From the IMG/VR virus record IMGVR_UViG_3300036407_000015, positions 1 through 40,398 of that record: a DNA stretch of 40,398 nucleotides. The stretch is one strand, 5' to 3'. Positions 1 through 8,627 of this stretch are shown here, piece by piece. Within the stretch, counting starts at the first letter, position 1, and each line of letters starts with the position of its first letter. Source of the DNA: a virus. The notes beneath the pieces were generated by a model that was given only the letters and a program-made list of their open reading frames with translations, searched no databases and was not told where the DNA came from. The position numbers and the translations under genes are program-made.

Positions 1-630
1 ATGGCCCAGGCGCTTGCATGGCTACTAGAGTATCCCCAGGTTCTAGCAGCGTTGCTAACTTTTGGGCTAGGCTTAATTTTGCAGGTCGCCCTGCAGGTTT
101 TCGCGGCTAAGCCCCGCCTTCGTTGGGGTATAACCTCCGACACGGTGTTCCTAGTACCAGCTACTGACCACCAAGTCGTTACTGTTGCGACGAGTGAGCC
201 ATCACTGGCTGACCCTGCATCGATAGCTCGTCACGAAGTATATCGATCGCGTACAATCTGGTTGGAGAACTCGGGCACTGCAATTGCAGAAGAAGTTGAG
301 CTCGCTTTCAACTGGCGTCCCCAGCATATTGAATGGTTTCCACACATACCAACGACCGTAGTTCGTCAACCGGACAACAGGTACATACTCACGGTTTCAA
401 GGCTAAATCCTAAGGAAGGCATTAATTTTAGCCTGCTCTCTTTGAACGAAGAACATCCCAACCTCATGCATGTGCGGTGCAAAGGGTATCCAGGTAAGCC
501 CCTCGCTTTCAAAAGTCAGCAAATCTACCCAAGATGGTTCAACTTCTTCGTTGGAACGCTACTGCTTCTTGGCGCCTACACCGTGATCAACTTGATTACG
601 TCACTTACTTTATGGATCTTAGCTTCCTAA
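1..630 (+). CDS. Two-TM hypothetical membrane protein
   Basis: The 209-residue product has a hydrophobic N-terminal segment (about residues 10-34) and a second hydrophobic segment near the C-terminus (about 180-207), which bracket a soluble domain of about 140 residues. That domain has a beta-rich look (alternating hydrophobics, the phrase ENSGTAIAEEVEL near residue 90). I do not recognise the family. The start lies on the first base of the window, so upstream signals cannot be judged and a longer N-terminus is possible. It is AT-richer than the phage late genes and may be a phage moron or flanking host gene. Confidence 0.6.
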   Translation: MAQALAWLLEYPQVLAALLTFGLGLILQVALQVFAAKPRLRWGITSDTVFLVPATDHQVVTVATSEPSLADPASIARHEVYRSRTIWLENSGTAIAEEVELAFNWRPQHIEWFPHIPTTVVRQPDNRYILTVSRLNPKEGINFSLLSLNEEHPNLMHVRCKGYPGKPLAFKSQQIYPRWFNFFVGTLLLLGAYTVINLITSLTLWILAS

Positions 631-723
631 TCTATTTCCAGGCCCAGAAGCACCTCACCGCTGATATACGCACCGGCTAGTCGCTATACCGAGCGCAGGA
701 CCTAGGCATCCTGAGCCACGCAT

Positions 724-1080
724 ATGCGGCAACAGGAAAAAATTGTGGAAACGGACAACATGCAGATCACCCAGGACCACATCGACTTCGTTGCCATCTG
801 CATCGCTTCAGGCGAGCCAGAAGGCGCCGATTGCGTCCGCGTCGACGTACTTGCCATAGGCGAGCGCTTCGGTGTGACTTGGCAGGTTGCCCGAAACATT
901 CTACAGGCATCTACGCACGCTTTGGGGCACCGTATGGCCGGTCCTCGCTCCAGTGTCGTCAGAAAGGTGCAGACGCCGCCTGAGACGCCTCCAAAGAGCC
1001 GTTTCGACATCATGTTAGCCGCAACCACCGACTTGATGGCCAACTACGCCTCAGAAACAGCATCAATTCTGCGGAAATGA
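724..1080 (+). CDS. Small hypothetical protein with possible HTH
   Basis: The frame encodes up to 118 residues. Around residues 38-62 the pattern VDVLAIGERFGVTWQVARNIL resembles a helix-turn-helix, so a small DNA-binding protein is possible, but no family is recognised. The ATG at 724 has no clear ribosome-binding site; the in-frame ATG at 763 (about 105 residues) is preceded by GGAAACGGA and may be the true start. The opposite-strand frame over the same bases has poor composition and is treated as a shadow. Confidence 0.4.
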   Translation: MRQQEKIVETDNMQITQDHIDFVAICIASGEPEGADCVRVDVLAIGERFGVTWQVARNILQASTHALGHRMAGPRSSVVRKVQTPPETPPKSRFDIMLAATTDLMANYASETASILRK

Positions 1081-1431
1081 CGAAATACCGTTCCAGCAAG
1101 AAAAGCATCTGATCAGCTTGATATAAGACGACGCTTATGAGTCAGGCGAGGCACGTGACCCGCTCGTCGCGTCGACTTGCTTCTTGTTTTCGATAGAACT
1201 TTGGCACGGCAAACCTTGCCCGAATTAGAATCGTGAGTCAGAAGCCGTCCCAACGCTGTTAGACCGCCTGGCAAGGAATCGTTGTCGCACAGGAAACAGG
1301 GCACGCTTCAGCCGGCCTTTTGCATTTCGCTGCCAGTCTGCACTCGCACACCAACTGCCAGCGGCTCACGTTCACCATAGCAGCACCTGCCAAGCGCCTT
1401 CCGTGCTCAGCAGGTACGGCCACCGTGGAAG
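1081..1431. other. Gene-poor intergenic stretch
   Basis: About 350 bases lie between the small plus-strand gene and the 3' end of the minus-strand secreted protein gene. Only short overlapping frames without convincing start signals are present, and I see no terminator hairpin, RNA gene or repeat. Confidence 0.4.
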
Positions 1432-1770
1432 CTATTGCTTGTCTGACAGCGTGTAGGTGGAGCCGCCGCATAGATCCACGGCCAGATCCTCGATCACCTG
1501 TTTCGTTGACATGATCAGCTGAAGGTCAAAAATACAGTTTCCCTCGGTGTCACTGATAGTGACCTTGCTGCTTTCGCCTGCTGCAACAATATAGCCCTCT
1601 CCCAGGATGTCTTCGCCCCAATCTTCAGCATCTGGTGACGACAAGTAAATGTAATTGATATTGTGGCTAGACTGGTTATCCAAGGTCCATTCCACTGTTT
1701 GGCCGTACGCCATGCTTCCTGTCAGTGTCAGTGCGGTGAGAACCGCAGCTATCTTTCGCTTCTTTGCCAT
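1432..1770 (-). CDS. Small secreted periplasmic protein
   Basis: The 112-residue product begins MAKKRKIAAVLTALTLTGSMAYG: basic residues, a hydrophobic core and an AYG-type signal-peptidase site near residue 23. The mature part is a compact acidic domain with two cysteines (in the phrases GNCIFDL and VDLCGG) that may form a disulphide. The start at 1770 is preferred to the in-frame one at 1818 because it places the signal peptide at the N-terminus and follows GGGGCAGAAA. The layout (NQSSHNINYIYLSS, then DAEDWGEDILG) resembles a small alphaproteobacterial secreted family that is often mislabelled 'argininosuccinate lyase'. That match is from memory; the function is unknown. Probably host-derived. 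Confidence 0.7.
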   Translation of the reverse strand: MAKKRKIAAVLTALTLTGSMAYGQTVEWTLDNQSSHNINYIYLSSPDAEDWGEDILGEGYIVAAGESSKVTISDTEGNCIFDLQLIMSTKQVIEDLAVDLCGGSTYTLSDKQ

Positions 1771-1923
1771 TTTCTGCCCCAAATGATCGAACCGACAAGC
1801 GGTGAGTCTTTTTGGCACGTCTGGGGTAGTTTTGAACAGAGGCCCTCGTCAGCATAATTTGCAAATACTGGCGTGCCGGCCGTGGTGTGCAGTTAACGCG
1901 CTTTTCAGACTAGTGTCTGATGT

Positions 1924-1953
1924 AGCCCGCCAGGTGACTTCCGGCGGGCTTTT
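1924..1953 (+). terminator. Rho-independent terminator
   Basis: Perfect 8-bp arms AGCCCGCC and GGCGGGCT enclose an 11-base loop and run into TTTT on the plus strand. No plus-strand gene ends just upstream, so it is an orphan terminator, perhaps ending transcription from a missing or unrecognised unit before the phage late operon. Confidence 0.65.
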
Positions 1954-1996
1954 GTTCTGCGGTTTAGTAATGAGACACTACCGAATACCTAATCTT

Positions 1997-2152
1997 CTAT
2001 TCTGGCACTCCCGCAGCTTCAGCAAGGCGCTGTAGTTCCTGCGACCAGAATATTTCAGGCTCGCTTACCCAAGTCACCCATTCGGCGCCAATCCGGTAAG
2101 GAAAGGCGAAATGGAGTTTAGCTAGGCATTCGGTGCCGTGCAGCAGTTGCAT
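1997..2152 (-). CDS. 51-residue hypothetical protein
   Basis: This minus-strand frame is too short for most ORF lists but has a good ribosome-binding site (GAGGAG, seven bases before the ATG at 2152) and runs to TAG at 1997. The product starts MQLLHGTECLAKLHFAFPYR and is rich in Trp, Glu and hydrophobics, with no signal peptide. It diverges from the HNH gene at 2218. The family is unknown; the strength of the start signal is the main support. Confidence 0.5.
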   Translation of the reverse strand: MQLLHGTECLAKLHFAFPYRIGAEWVTWVSEPEIFWSQELQRLAEAAGVPE

Positions 2153-2217
2153 AGGTATCTCCTCTATGCGTTTTTGCCTCTGCCGTTGCAGTTTACTTTC
2201 ATGCGGTCATTTGCTCA

Positions 2218-2574
2218 ATGCCCAAGCTTACCACCCTCAAGCCCAGGTTGAGCAAGCTTCCTCCAAGGCTCTCCACACCTAGAGAGATCAGAGACAAGCG
2301 CTACAGTCCTGATGCGACAGTGCGTGCCTGGTACAAGTCCAAGCGGTGGCAGGACTTGAGACAGCAGGTATTGGTCCGAGACCTCTACACCTGCCAGCAC
2401 ACAGGCGTTGTCCTTAGCGGCAAGGCACCAGCACCGAACAGCGCAGTGGTCCACCATAAGGTGCCTCACAAGGGCGATGAGCAGTTGTTCTGGTCGATCG
2501 GTAACCTCGAAGCTGTGTCAAAGGAATGGCACGATAGCGAGGCGCAGGCACAGGAGCGAGCAAGTGGCCATTGA
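2218..2574 (+). CDS. HNH endonuclease, cos-packaging type
   Basis: The 118-residue protein has the HNH core: CQHTG at 59-63, VHHKVPH from residue 78 with paired histidines 79-80, GNLEAV with N96, and a terminal motif histidine near 105. The usual second zinc cysteine is not seen in its standard place. Small HNH proteins beside terminase genes are established partners of TerS/TerL in HK97-type cos cleavage, and this one sits just before a candidate cos region and terS. It probably nicks or cleaves at cos during packaging. The ATG at 2218 has a weak ribosome-binding site, so the N-terminus is uncertain. Confidence 0.88.
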   Translation: MPKLTTLKPRLSKLPPRLSTPREIRDKRYSPDATVRAWYKSKRWQDLRQQVLVRDLYTCQHTGVVLSGKAPAPNSAVVHHKVPHKGDEQLFWSIGNLEAVSKEWHDSEAQAQERASGH

Positions 2575-2755
2575 TCGTGATGCACTCCGCAAGATCGCTC
2601 AAGGCGACGCAGACACCAAGGTCGCAGTACGGCGCCAGTGGCTGGTTGCTGTGCTGAAGGAACTCGAAGAACTCGATGAGCTCCGCAAGAAGGGCTCATA
2701 TGCTGACCGCATCGAAGCGATCGCAGAACGGTTGACCGGCAAGCGGGCAGCTTAA
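2564..2755 (+). CDS. Small phage protein, GTG start
   Basis: The 63-residue product is charged and probably helical, with a Leu/Glu-rich run around residues 28-40 (LVAVLKELEELDELRKKG). I chose the GTG at 2564 because AGGAG lies at 2552-2556 with seven-base spacing and because it overlaps the HNH stop by 11 bases, typical of coupling. A longer frame upstream would be antisense-like code inside the HNH gene. The function is unknown; its position between HNH and terS suggests a packaging-related or nucleic-acid-binding role. Confidence 0.65.
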   Translation: MAIDRDALRKIAQGDADTKVAVRRQWLVAVLKELEELDELRKKGSYADRIEAIAERLTGKRAA

Positions 2756-2790
2756 CCTGGGCGGGGGGGCGGTTGAAAGTCCTCAAGGCC
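2756..2790 (+). other. Candidate cos site
   Basis: The gap between the small packaging gene and terS opens with a G-run flanked by cytosines (GGGCGGGGGGGCGG, 2759-2772) and continues GTTGAAAGTCC. G-rich tracts of this kind in the HNH/terS gap are where HK97-like phages commonly carry cos. The exact nick positions cannot be read from sequence alone. Confidence 0.5.
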
Positions 2791-2873
2791 CTCTCCTCCC
2801 GGACCCGCGGCTTCCTCACACAGAGATTTTTTCCTCTTGTTGAGTTTGCAACTGCAAACCAAGGTGCAAACCA

Positions 2874-3434
2874 TTGGCTAAAGGCAAGCAAAGCAAGGCC
2901 ATAGACTGGGCAGGCATCGAGCGCGATTACCGCGCCGGTGTCATGGGCGTTCGTGAGATTGCCCGGTGGTACGGGGTCAGCGACACCGCAATCCACAAGA
3001 AGGCGAAGGCTGAAGGGTGGGAGCGCAAGGCAAAGCCTGAAGGACCGTTTGCCCAGGCCAAGGCGCAGCGCACCGTCACTGCCGAGATCATCCCGCCACC
3101 ATCGGTGAAGCCGGAAGACTTGGGCGATCGGGCGCGCGGCATTGCTGGCCGGATGCTGGATGAACTGGATTCGGTCACGTCTCATGCCGGCGAGCTCGAG
3201 GACATGATCTGCACCGAAGAGAGCGATCCGCGCCGTCGGCAGGCTTTGCTGAAGGCGTTGTCGCTTAGCGAACGGGCCTCGACGCTCAAGAATCTGGCCA
3301 CGGCAATGAAGACGCTCAATGAGGCCGCGGCGCCAGACGGCAAGAAGGCCGAACGTCAGCGGGCAGCTGAAGGCGTGGCGAACAAGTTTGGCATGCGGCA
3401 AGCGCCGCGCCTGGTTCACGACAACACCAAATGA
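2874..3434 (+). CDS. terS: Terminase small subunit
   Basis: The 186-residue product has an N-terminal DNA-binding helix-turn-helix (about residues 10-45, including MGVREIARWYGVSDTAIHKKA) and a helical charged C-terminal part. It recognises cos DNA and loads the large subunit during packaging. The start is a TTG at 2874; no in-frame ATG lies upstream, and a weak AAGGTG precedes it. Its stop overlaps the terL start by four bases (ATGA), so the two subunits are translationally coupled. The assignment rests on the HTH plus immediate adjacency to terL. Confidence 0.85.
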   Translation: MAKGKQSKAIDWAGIERDYRAGVMGVREIARWYGVSDTAIHKKAKAEGWERKAKPEGPFAQAKAQRTVTAEIIPPPSVKPEDLGDRARGIAGRMLDELDSVTSHAGELEDMICTEESDPRRRQALLKALSLSERASTLKNLATAMKTLNEAAAPDGKKAERQRAAEGVANKFGMRQAPRLVHDNTK

Positions 3435-5125
3435 AGGAATGGACAACTGCGCTGCCGGACTGGGAGCGCCGCATAGTCACTGGCCGGAGCCTCGTGCCGT
3501 TCAAGCCGCTGTTTCCTGACGAGGCGGAAGAGGCGGTTCGCATCTTCAAGGAGCTTCGCATCGTGGACGCGGCGAACAGCCCCACCTTTGGCGAGGCCTG
3601 CGAGCAGTGGGTGTTTGATTTTGTCGCTGCGATCTTCGGCGCATATGACCAAGAGACCGGTCGGCAGATGATCCGCGAGTTCTTCCTGTTGATTTCCAAG
3701 AAGAACTCCAAGTCCACTATCGCCGCCGGCATCATGGTCACGGCGCTGCTGCTCAACTGGCGCAACTCGGAAGAACTGCTGATCCTAGCCCCGACGATTG
3801 AGGTGGCGCAGAACAGTTTCAAGCCTGCGGCCGCAATGGTCCGCGCCGATCCGGATCTGGAAGCCTTGCTGCACGTCCAGGACCACCTGCGGACCATCAC
3901 TCATCGGGTCAACAAAGCGGCGCTGAAGGTTGTGGCAGCCGATACCGACACGGTGTCAGGCAAGAAGGCGGGCAGGGTGCTCGTTGACGAGCTCTGGGTC
4001 TTCGGCAAGCGTCCGCATGCTGATGCAATGCTGCGGGAGGCAACCGGCGGCCTGGTTTCGCGTCCTGAAGGGTTCGTCATCTACCTGTCGACGCAGAGCG
4101 ATGAGCCGCCGGCTGGCGTGTTCAAGGCGAAACTGGACTATTACCGCGACATTCGTGACGGCAAGATTGAGGACAGAAAGAGTTTCGGGCTGCTGTACGA
4201 GTTCCCGCCCAAGATGCTGGCTGCTGAATCATACTTGGAGCCGGAAAACTTCTACGTCACCAATCCAAATATGGGCCGATCGGTCGACCAAGAGTGGCTA
4301 GAGGACGAACTTAAAAAGGCTGCCGATCCAGATGCTCGCAGGACGTTCCTAGCCAAGCACTTGAATGTCGAGATCGGCATGAACCTGCGGGCGAACCGCT
4401 GGCCAGGTGCCGACTACTGGAAAAAGGGCGAAACAGCAGACATCGGCTGCAAGCTGGAAGATCTGAGCGCCTTCCTCGACATGTGCGAGGTGGTGGTGCC
4501 GGGGATCGACGGCGGCGGGCTCGATGACTTGTACGGGCTGACGCTGGTTGGCCGGCACAAGGTCAGCAAGGAATGGATGTCGTGGACCCATGCCTGGGCA
4601 CATGAAGGCGTTTTGGAGCGCCGCAAAAGCATTGCCGCTCGGTTGCTTGATTTCAAGCGGGCCGGCGAACTGACCATCGTCAATGACGAGCTCGAGGACA
4701 TCTCGGCAATTGTCGAGATCATCCGGGACGTGAAGGAGCGCGGCCTTCTGGCTTGCGTGGCAGCCGACGCCGCCGGGCTAGGTGAGATGGTCGAGCAACT
4801 GGCAGAGATCGGTGTCACAGCCGAAGATGGCCTGATCATTGGTGCCCCTCAAGGCATTATGATGATGAATGCCATCAAGACGACTGAGCGCCGCTTGGCG
4901 AATGGGACTTTGAAGCATGCCGCCTCGCCCATGATGGCCTGGTGCGTGGGCAATCTGAAGATTGAAGCGACGGCAACGGCGATCCGAGCGACTAAGCAGA
5001 ACGCTGGTGATGCGAAGATCGACCCGATGATGGCCTTGTTCAACGCTGTGACGGTGATGGTCCGGAATCCTGAGGCGCAGGGCGGTCCCTCTGTCTACGA
5101 AGAACGCGGAATGAGGATGATCTAG
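3431..5125 (+). CDS. terL: Terminase large subunit
   Basis: This 564-residue protein is the DNA-packaging motor and nuclease. The ATPase half shows a degenerate Walker A (SKKNSKST, 89-96) and a Walker B/catalytic Glu (VLVDELW, 173-179). The nuclease half has an RNase H-like fold with acidic residues in PGIDGGGLDD (D350, D355/D356) and a later DAAGLGEM region. Length and architecture fit the HK97/lambda-like Terminase_1 families. It starts inside the terS stop and is followed after three bases by the portal gene, as in HK97-type operons. Confidence 0.95.
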   Translation: MKEWTTALPDWERRIVTGRSLVPFKPLFPDEAEEAVRIFKELRIVDAANSPTFGEACEQWVFDFVAAIFGAYDQETGRQMIREFFLLISKKNSKSTIAAGIMVTALLLNWRNSEELLILAPTIEVAQNSFKPAAAMVRADPDLEALLHVQDHLRTITHRVNKAALKVVAADTDTVSGKKAGRVLVDELWVFGKRPHADAMLREATGGLVSRPEGFVIYLSTQSDEPPAGVFKAKLDYYRDIRDGKIEDRKSFGLLYEFPPKMLAAESYLEPENFYVTNPNMGRSVDQEWLEDELKKAADPDARRTFLAKHLNVEIGMNLRANRWPGADYWKKGETADIGCKLEDLSAFLDMCEVVVPGIDGGGLDDLYGLTLVGRHKVSKEWMSWTHAWAHEGVLERRKSIAARLLDFKRAGELTIVNDELEDISAIVEIIRDVKERGLLACVAADAAGLGEMVEQLAEIGVTAEDGLIIGAPQGIMMMNAIKTTERRLANGTLKHAASPMMAWCVGNLKIEATATAIRATKQNAGDAKIDPMMALFNAVTVMVRNPEAQGGPSVYEERGMRMI

Positions 5126-5128
5126 CGC

Positions 5129-6409
5129 ATGGGCATCTTCGACTTTTTCCGCCGTGACACAACAGCCGCAGCGCGCCAAGAGCCTCGCGCCGACGTCGGG
5201 CAGGGTGGTGTGTTCATTTCGATGGATGATCCGCGGCTGATCGAGCTGATGCGCGACGGCAATGCTTCCGCGTCTGGCGCGACTGTAAATGTCGAGAGCG
5301 CTATGCGGAACACATCGTTGTTCCGAGCTGTATCCCTGATCTCCTATGCGATCGGGATGCTGCCGCTACAGGTGATCAACGAGGAGACCAAAGAGAAGGC
5401 GACAGGTCATCCGGTCTACCGCCTGCTCCATCGTGAGCCGAACAACTATCAAACCGCCTTCGACTTCCGGACGCTGATGCAACTGCGGGCCTTGGTGAAG
5501 GGCAACGCCTATGCCCTCATAATTAGGTCAGTCGACGTCCGCTCTGGCGTGACCAAGATCTCGCGGCTGGTGCCGCTCGATCCAGATAAGATCACCCTCA
5601 TCCAGAACGCAGACTGGTCCATCAACTACAAGTATGAGCCCGGCAAGGGTGGGCACCGCATCTACCGCTCAGAAGACATCTTCCACCTTCGTGGTCTGTC
5701 GTTGGATGGCATCAGCGGTTTATCGCTGGTGAAGCAAGCGCGGGACGCGATTGGGCTCTCAATTAGCGCTGAACTGGCAGCTGGGCGCCTGTTTAAGAAT
5801 GGTGCCTTCGTGGGGGGCATGCTCAAGCATCCGGGCAAGCTGTCCGATCCAGCCTTCGAACGGCTCAAGCAGAGCATGGCCGAGAAGGAAGGCGCAGAAA
5901 ACGCCGGCAAGACCTTGATCGGTGAAGAGGGCCTCGAGTGGGTGAACATCGGGCAGAACGCCCGCGACGCTCAACTCACCGAATTTCGCAAGATGCAAGT
6001 CGAGGAAATCGCCCGCGTCACTGGTGTTCCCCGCCCACTTCTGATGGTCGACGAAACCAGCTGGGGCTCTGGCATTGAGGCGCTTGGACGCTTCTTTGTT
6101 CAGTACGCTCTCGGCCCTTGGTTCGAAGCATGGCAGCAAGCCGCTGAGCGGTCGCTTCTGGTCGGTGCCGAGAAGGATGACTATTCGGTCAAGTTCAATC
6201 CAGGAGCGTTGCTGCGAGGTTCTACCAAGGACCAGGCCGACTTCTTTGCCAAGGCCCTCGGCGCAGGTGGTGCGCCAGGTTGGATGTCTCAGAACGAGGT
6301 TCGCGACATCCAAGACATGCCTGAAACCGCTGATGGAGATACCGTCAGCAAGGGCGCCATGGGTGCCAAGCCTGTCAACGACAACGGAGGCCAAGATGGC
6401 CAATCGTAA
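5129..6409 (+). CDS. Portal protein, HK97 family
   Basis: The 426-residue product matches the HK97-type portal: an N-terminal Phe/Arg-rich start (MGIFDFFRR), a conserved core (VYRLLHREPNNYQTAFDFR, about residue 93) and the FRKMQVEEIARVTGVPRPLL segment near 290. It forms the dodecameric ring at one capsid vertex through which DNA enters. The C-terminal tail (after about 395) is low-complexity. The protease gene start lies inside its 3' end, 14 bases before its stop, consistent with coupled translation. Confidence 0.95.
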   Translation: MGIFDFFRRDTTAAARQEPRADVGQGGVFISMDDPRLIELMRDGNASASGATVNVESAMRNTSLFRAVSLISYAIGMLPLQVINEETKEKATGHPVYRLLHREPNNYQTAFDFRTLMQLRALVKGNAYALIIRSVDVRSGVTKISRLVPLDPDKITLIQNADWSINYKYEPGKGGHRIYRSEDIFHLRGLSLDGISGLSLVKQARDAIGLSISAELAAGRLFKNGAFVGGMLKHPGKLSDPAFERLKQSMAEKEGAENAGKTLIGEEGLEWVNIGQNARDAQLTEFRKMQVEEIARVTGVPRPLLMVDETSWGSGIEALGRFFVQYALGPWFEAWQQAAERSLLVGAEKDDYSVKFNPGALLRGSTKDQADFFAKALGAGGAPGWMSQNEVRDIQDMPETADGDTVSKGAMGAKPVNDNGGQDGQS

Positions 6410-7277
6410 CCTGCGCGTCTATGCCAAGGCTCGCCCTGGCGCTATGCCATTGCCTGCCAGCCGAGATGTGTCGGCGCTGACGAAACCTCAGGTATTCGAG
6501 AAGTGGTCAGCCGATGCCGCTGGCGTCCGGCCTGCGGCGCTGGAGCAAGGCGATGCTGTGATCACCATGTTCGACGTGGTGGGCGAGGACTTCTGGTCCG
6601 GTGGCGGTATCACAGCAAAAAAGGTAGCGGCTCAGCTGCGAGCGATCGGTGATCGTCCAGTGGAGGTGCAGATCAACTCGCCCGGCGGCGACATGTTCGA
6701 AGGCATCGCGGTGTATAACGTGCTGCGCGAACATCCCCAGCCAATCACCGTCAAAGTTATGGGAATGGCGGCGTCGGCTGCATCGATCATCGCTATGGCC
6801 GGCGACACCATCGAGGTTGGCGCCGCGTCCTTTATCATGATCCACAACTGTTGGGTGCTTGCGATGGGCAACCGGCATGACATGCGTGAGACGGCTGAGT
6901 TCCTTGAGCCTTTCGATCAAGCCATGGTCGATGTCTATGCACAGCGTTCTGGGCAAGATGCCAAGAATATCTCCAAGTGGATGGACGATGAAACCTTCAT
7001 GTCAGGCTCTACAGCCATCGATCGCGGCTTTGCTGACGCGTTGCTTGGCGCGGATGCCATGAAGGTCGATGACAAAGCTCAGGCGCGTGATCGTGAGGTC
7101 AATGACCTCCGTGCCATGGAGCTTCAACTGGTTTCTGCGGGGAACACGCGCTCCGAAGCGCGCGCCCGCATCAACAAGATCAAGGGCACGCCAGGCGCTG
7201 CCCAAGATGATGCCACGCCTGGCGCTGGCGCCGATTGGTCGGGTCTATCCGGCCTCCTAGCAACGCTTCAATCCTAA
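6396..7277 (+). CDS. ClpP-like prohead protease
   Basis: This 293-residue protein is a head-maturation serine protease of the ClpP/crotonase fold. Seen motifs are INSPGGD (93-99), GMAASAAS with probable nucleophile S127, and MIHNCW with probable catalytic H150. It is expected to remove the N-terminal scaffold domain of the capsid protein encoded next. The start at 6396 is preferred because GGAGG precedes it by six bases; the frame is open further upstream, but there it overlaps the portal gene. The C-terminal 60 residues are Ala/Gly/Asp-rich and may act as a scaffold tail. Confidence 0.92.
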   Translation: MANRNLRVYAKARPGAMPLPASRDVSALTKPQVFEKWSADAAGVRPAALEQGDAVITMFDVVGEDFWSGGGITAKKVAAQLRAIGDRPVEVQINSPGGDMFEGIAVYNVLREHPQPITVKVMGMAASAASIIAMAGDTIEVGAASFIMIHNCWVLAMGNRHDMRETAEFLEPFDQAMVDVYAQRSGQDAKNISKWMDDETFMSGSTAIDRGFADALLGADAMKVDDKAQARDREVNDLRAMELQLVSAGNTRSEARARINKIKGTPGAAQDDATPGAGADWSGLSGLLATLQS

Positions 7278-7287
7278 GAGGACTATT

Positions 7288-8568
7288 ATGAAGCATTTCC
7301 CCGCGCTTGCCCTTCTGGCGAGCTCGACGGCGCTCGCCCCTTTGCCGCGCGCTGTCACTGCTGTTGGCGTTCGCGCTGACAACAACGAACCTACTGCGAT
7401 GATCAATGCGCTGAACCGCGCATTCGAAGAGTTCAAGGCAGCCCACGACGAGAAGCTGAAGGGCAAGGCTGACGCCGTGCTCGACGAGAAGGTCTCTCGC
7501 ATTGATGCTGCTGTCGGCAACTTCCAGACCGTTGTCGATGACCTCAACGCGAAGATCGCGGCTGCTGGTGTCGGTCATGGCGTCATTGGTGATCTGCCCG
7601 CCGATCCTGCTTATGTGGAAGCCTTTAAGGCTCACATGCGCAAGGGCGACAACGCTGGCCATGATGTCCAGGCCGCAATGACCAAGGGCACCGACGCCGA
7701 TGGCGGCTTCCTTGCTCCTGTGGAGTGGGATCGTACCATCACCGGCAAGCTCAAGCAGGTTTCGCCCATTCGTGCGAACGCTCGGGTGATCAGCACCACA
7801 GTGGCCGGGTTTAAGCGCCTCTATACCGATCGTGCGGTCGGTTCCGGCTGGGTCGGTGAAACTGCAGCACGTCCGGCGACGTCTACGCCCCAGATCGGAT
7901 CGCTCGACTTCCCTCTGGGTGAGATCTACGCCAACCCTGCAATCTCTCAGCAGCTGCTTGACGACGCTGCAATCGACCTCGAGGCTTGGTTGGCCGATGA
8001 AGTCGATACGGAGTTCGCTCGTCAGGAAGGCATTGCTTTTCTGTCCGGCAACGGCGTGAACAAGCCGCACGGCATCCTGACCTATGTCGAAGGTGCCGCT
8101 AACGCTGCTCGCCACCCATGGGGTGCCATCAAGGTGGTCAACAGTGGTTCTGCCGCTGCGTTCACCGCTGATGGGTTCATTGATCTGTTCTACGATCTGC
8201 CCAGCGAGTTTCGCGCGAATGCCAAACTCTACACGGCACGCGGTTCGCAGGCGGCAATGCGCAAGCTCAAGGACGGGCAGGGCAACTACCTCTGGCAGCC
8301 AAGCTTCCAGGCGGGACAGCCAGCGACATTGGCTGGCGAGGCCATTGTCGACATTCCGGATATGCCAGCTGTCGGCGCCGGCAATATCGCTGCCCTCTAT
8401 GGCGACATGTACCAGACCTACCTGGTGATCGATCGTGTCGGCATCCGCGTGCTTCGCGATCCCTTCACCAACAAGCCTTTCGTGCACTTCTACACCACGA
8501 AACGCGTCGGTGGCGGGCTCGACAACCCCGAGACCATGCGCGCTCTGAAGATCGGCGCCAACGCATAA
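7288..8568 (+). CDS. Major capsid protein, HK97 fold
   Basis: The 426-residue protein has the two-part build of HK97 gp5. Residues up to about 120 form a charged, coiled-coil-prone delta domain that acts as scaffold and is normally cut by the adjacent protease. From about residue 130 (TKGTDADGGFLAPVEWDRTI) the shell domain begins, ending with the E-loop and A-domain features of the family (VGIRVLRDPF, FVHFYTTKRVGGG). The N-terminus looks weakly signal-like by composition, but secretion makes no sense for a capsid. The ribosome-binding site AGAGGA lies just upstream. Confidence 0.95.
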   Translation: MKHFPALALLASSTALAPLPRAVTAVGVRADNNEPTAMINALNRAFEEFKAAHDEKLKGKADAVLDEKVSRIDAAVGNFQTVVDDLNAKIAAAGVGHGVIGDLPADPAYVEAFKAHMRKGDNAGHDVQAAMTKGTDADGGFLAPVEWDRTITGKLKQVSPIRANARVISTTVAGFKRLYTDRAVGSGWVGETAARPATSTPQIGSLDFPLGEIYANPAISQQLLDDAAIDLEAWLADEVDTEFARQEGIAFLSGNGVNKPHGILTYVEGAANAARHPWGAIKVVNSGSAAAFTADGFIDLFYDLPSEFRANAKLYTARGSQAAMRKLKDGQGNYLWQPSFQAGQPATLAGEAIVDIPDMPAVGAGNIAALYGDMYQTYLVIDRVGIRVLRDPFTNKPFVHFYTTKRVGGGLDNPETMRALKIGANA

Positions 8569-8627
8569 CTAAGGGCGGCGGGGCAACCCGCCTCCTGCAC
8601 CCCGCAACAGAGCTTTAGGAGGCCATT

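Noticed and set aside
702-1043. Minus-strand 113-codon frame
   Set aside because: It mirrors the plus-strand 724 gene, is Cys/Met/Ser-rich and lacks a start signal.
2466-3446. Long minus-strand frame of 326 codons
   Set aside because: It lies antisense to the HNH, terS and terL starts, is Arg/Leu/Cys-rich, and has no start signal; it is a shadow of GC-rich coding DNA.
7180-8487. Long minus-strand frame of 435 codons
   Set aside because: It is antisense to the capsid gene, which has clear HK97 features; the antisense frame has no recognisable domain.
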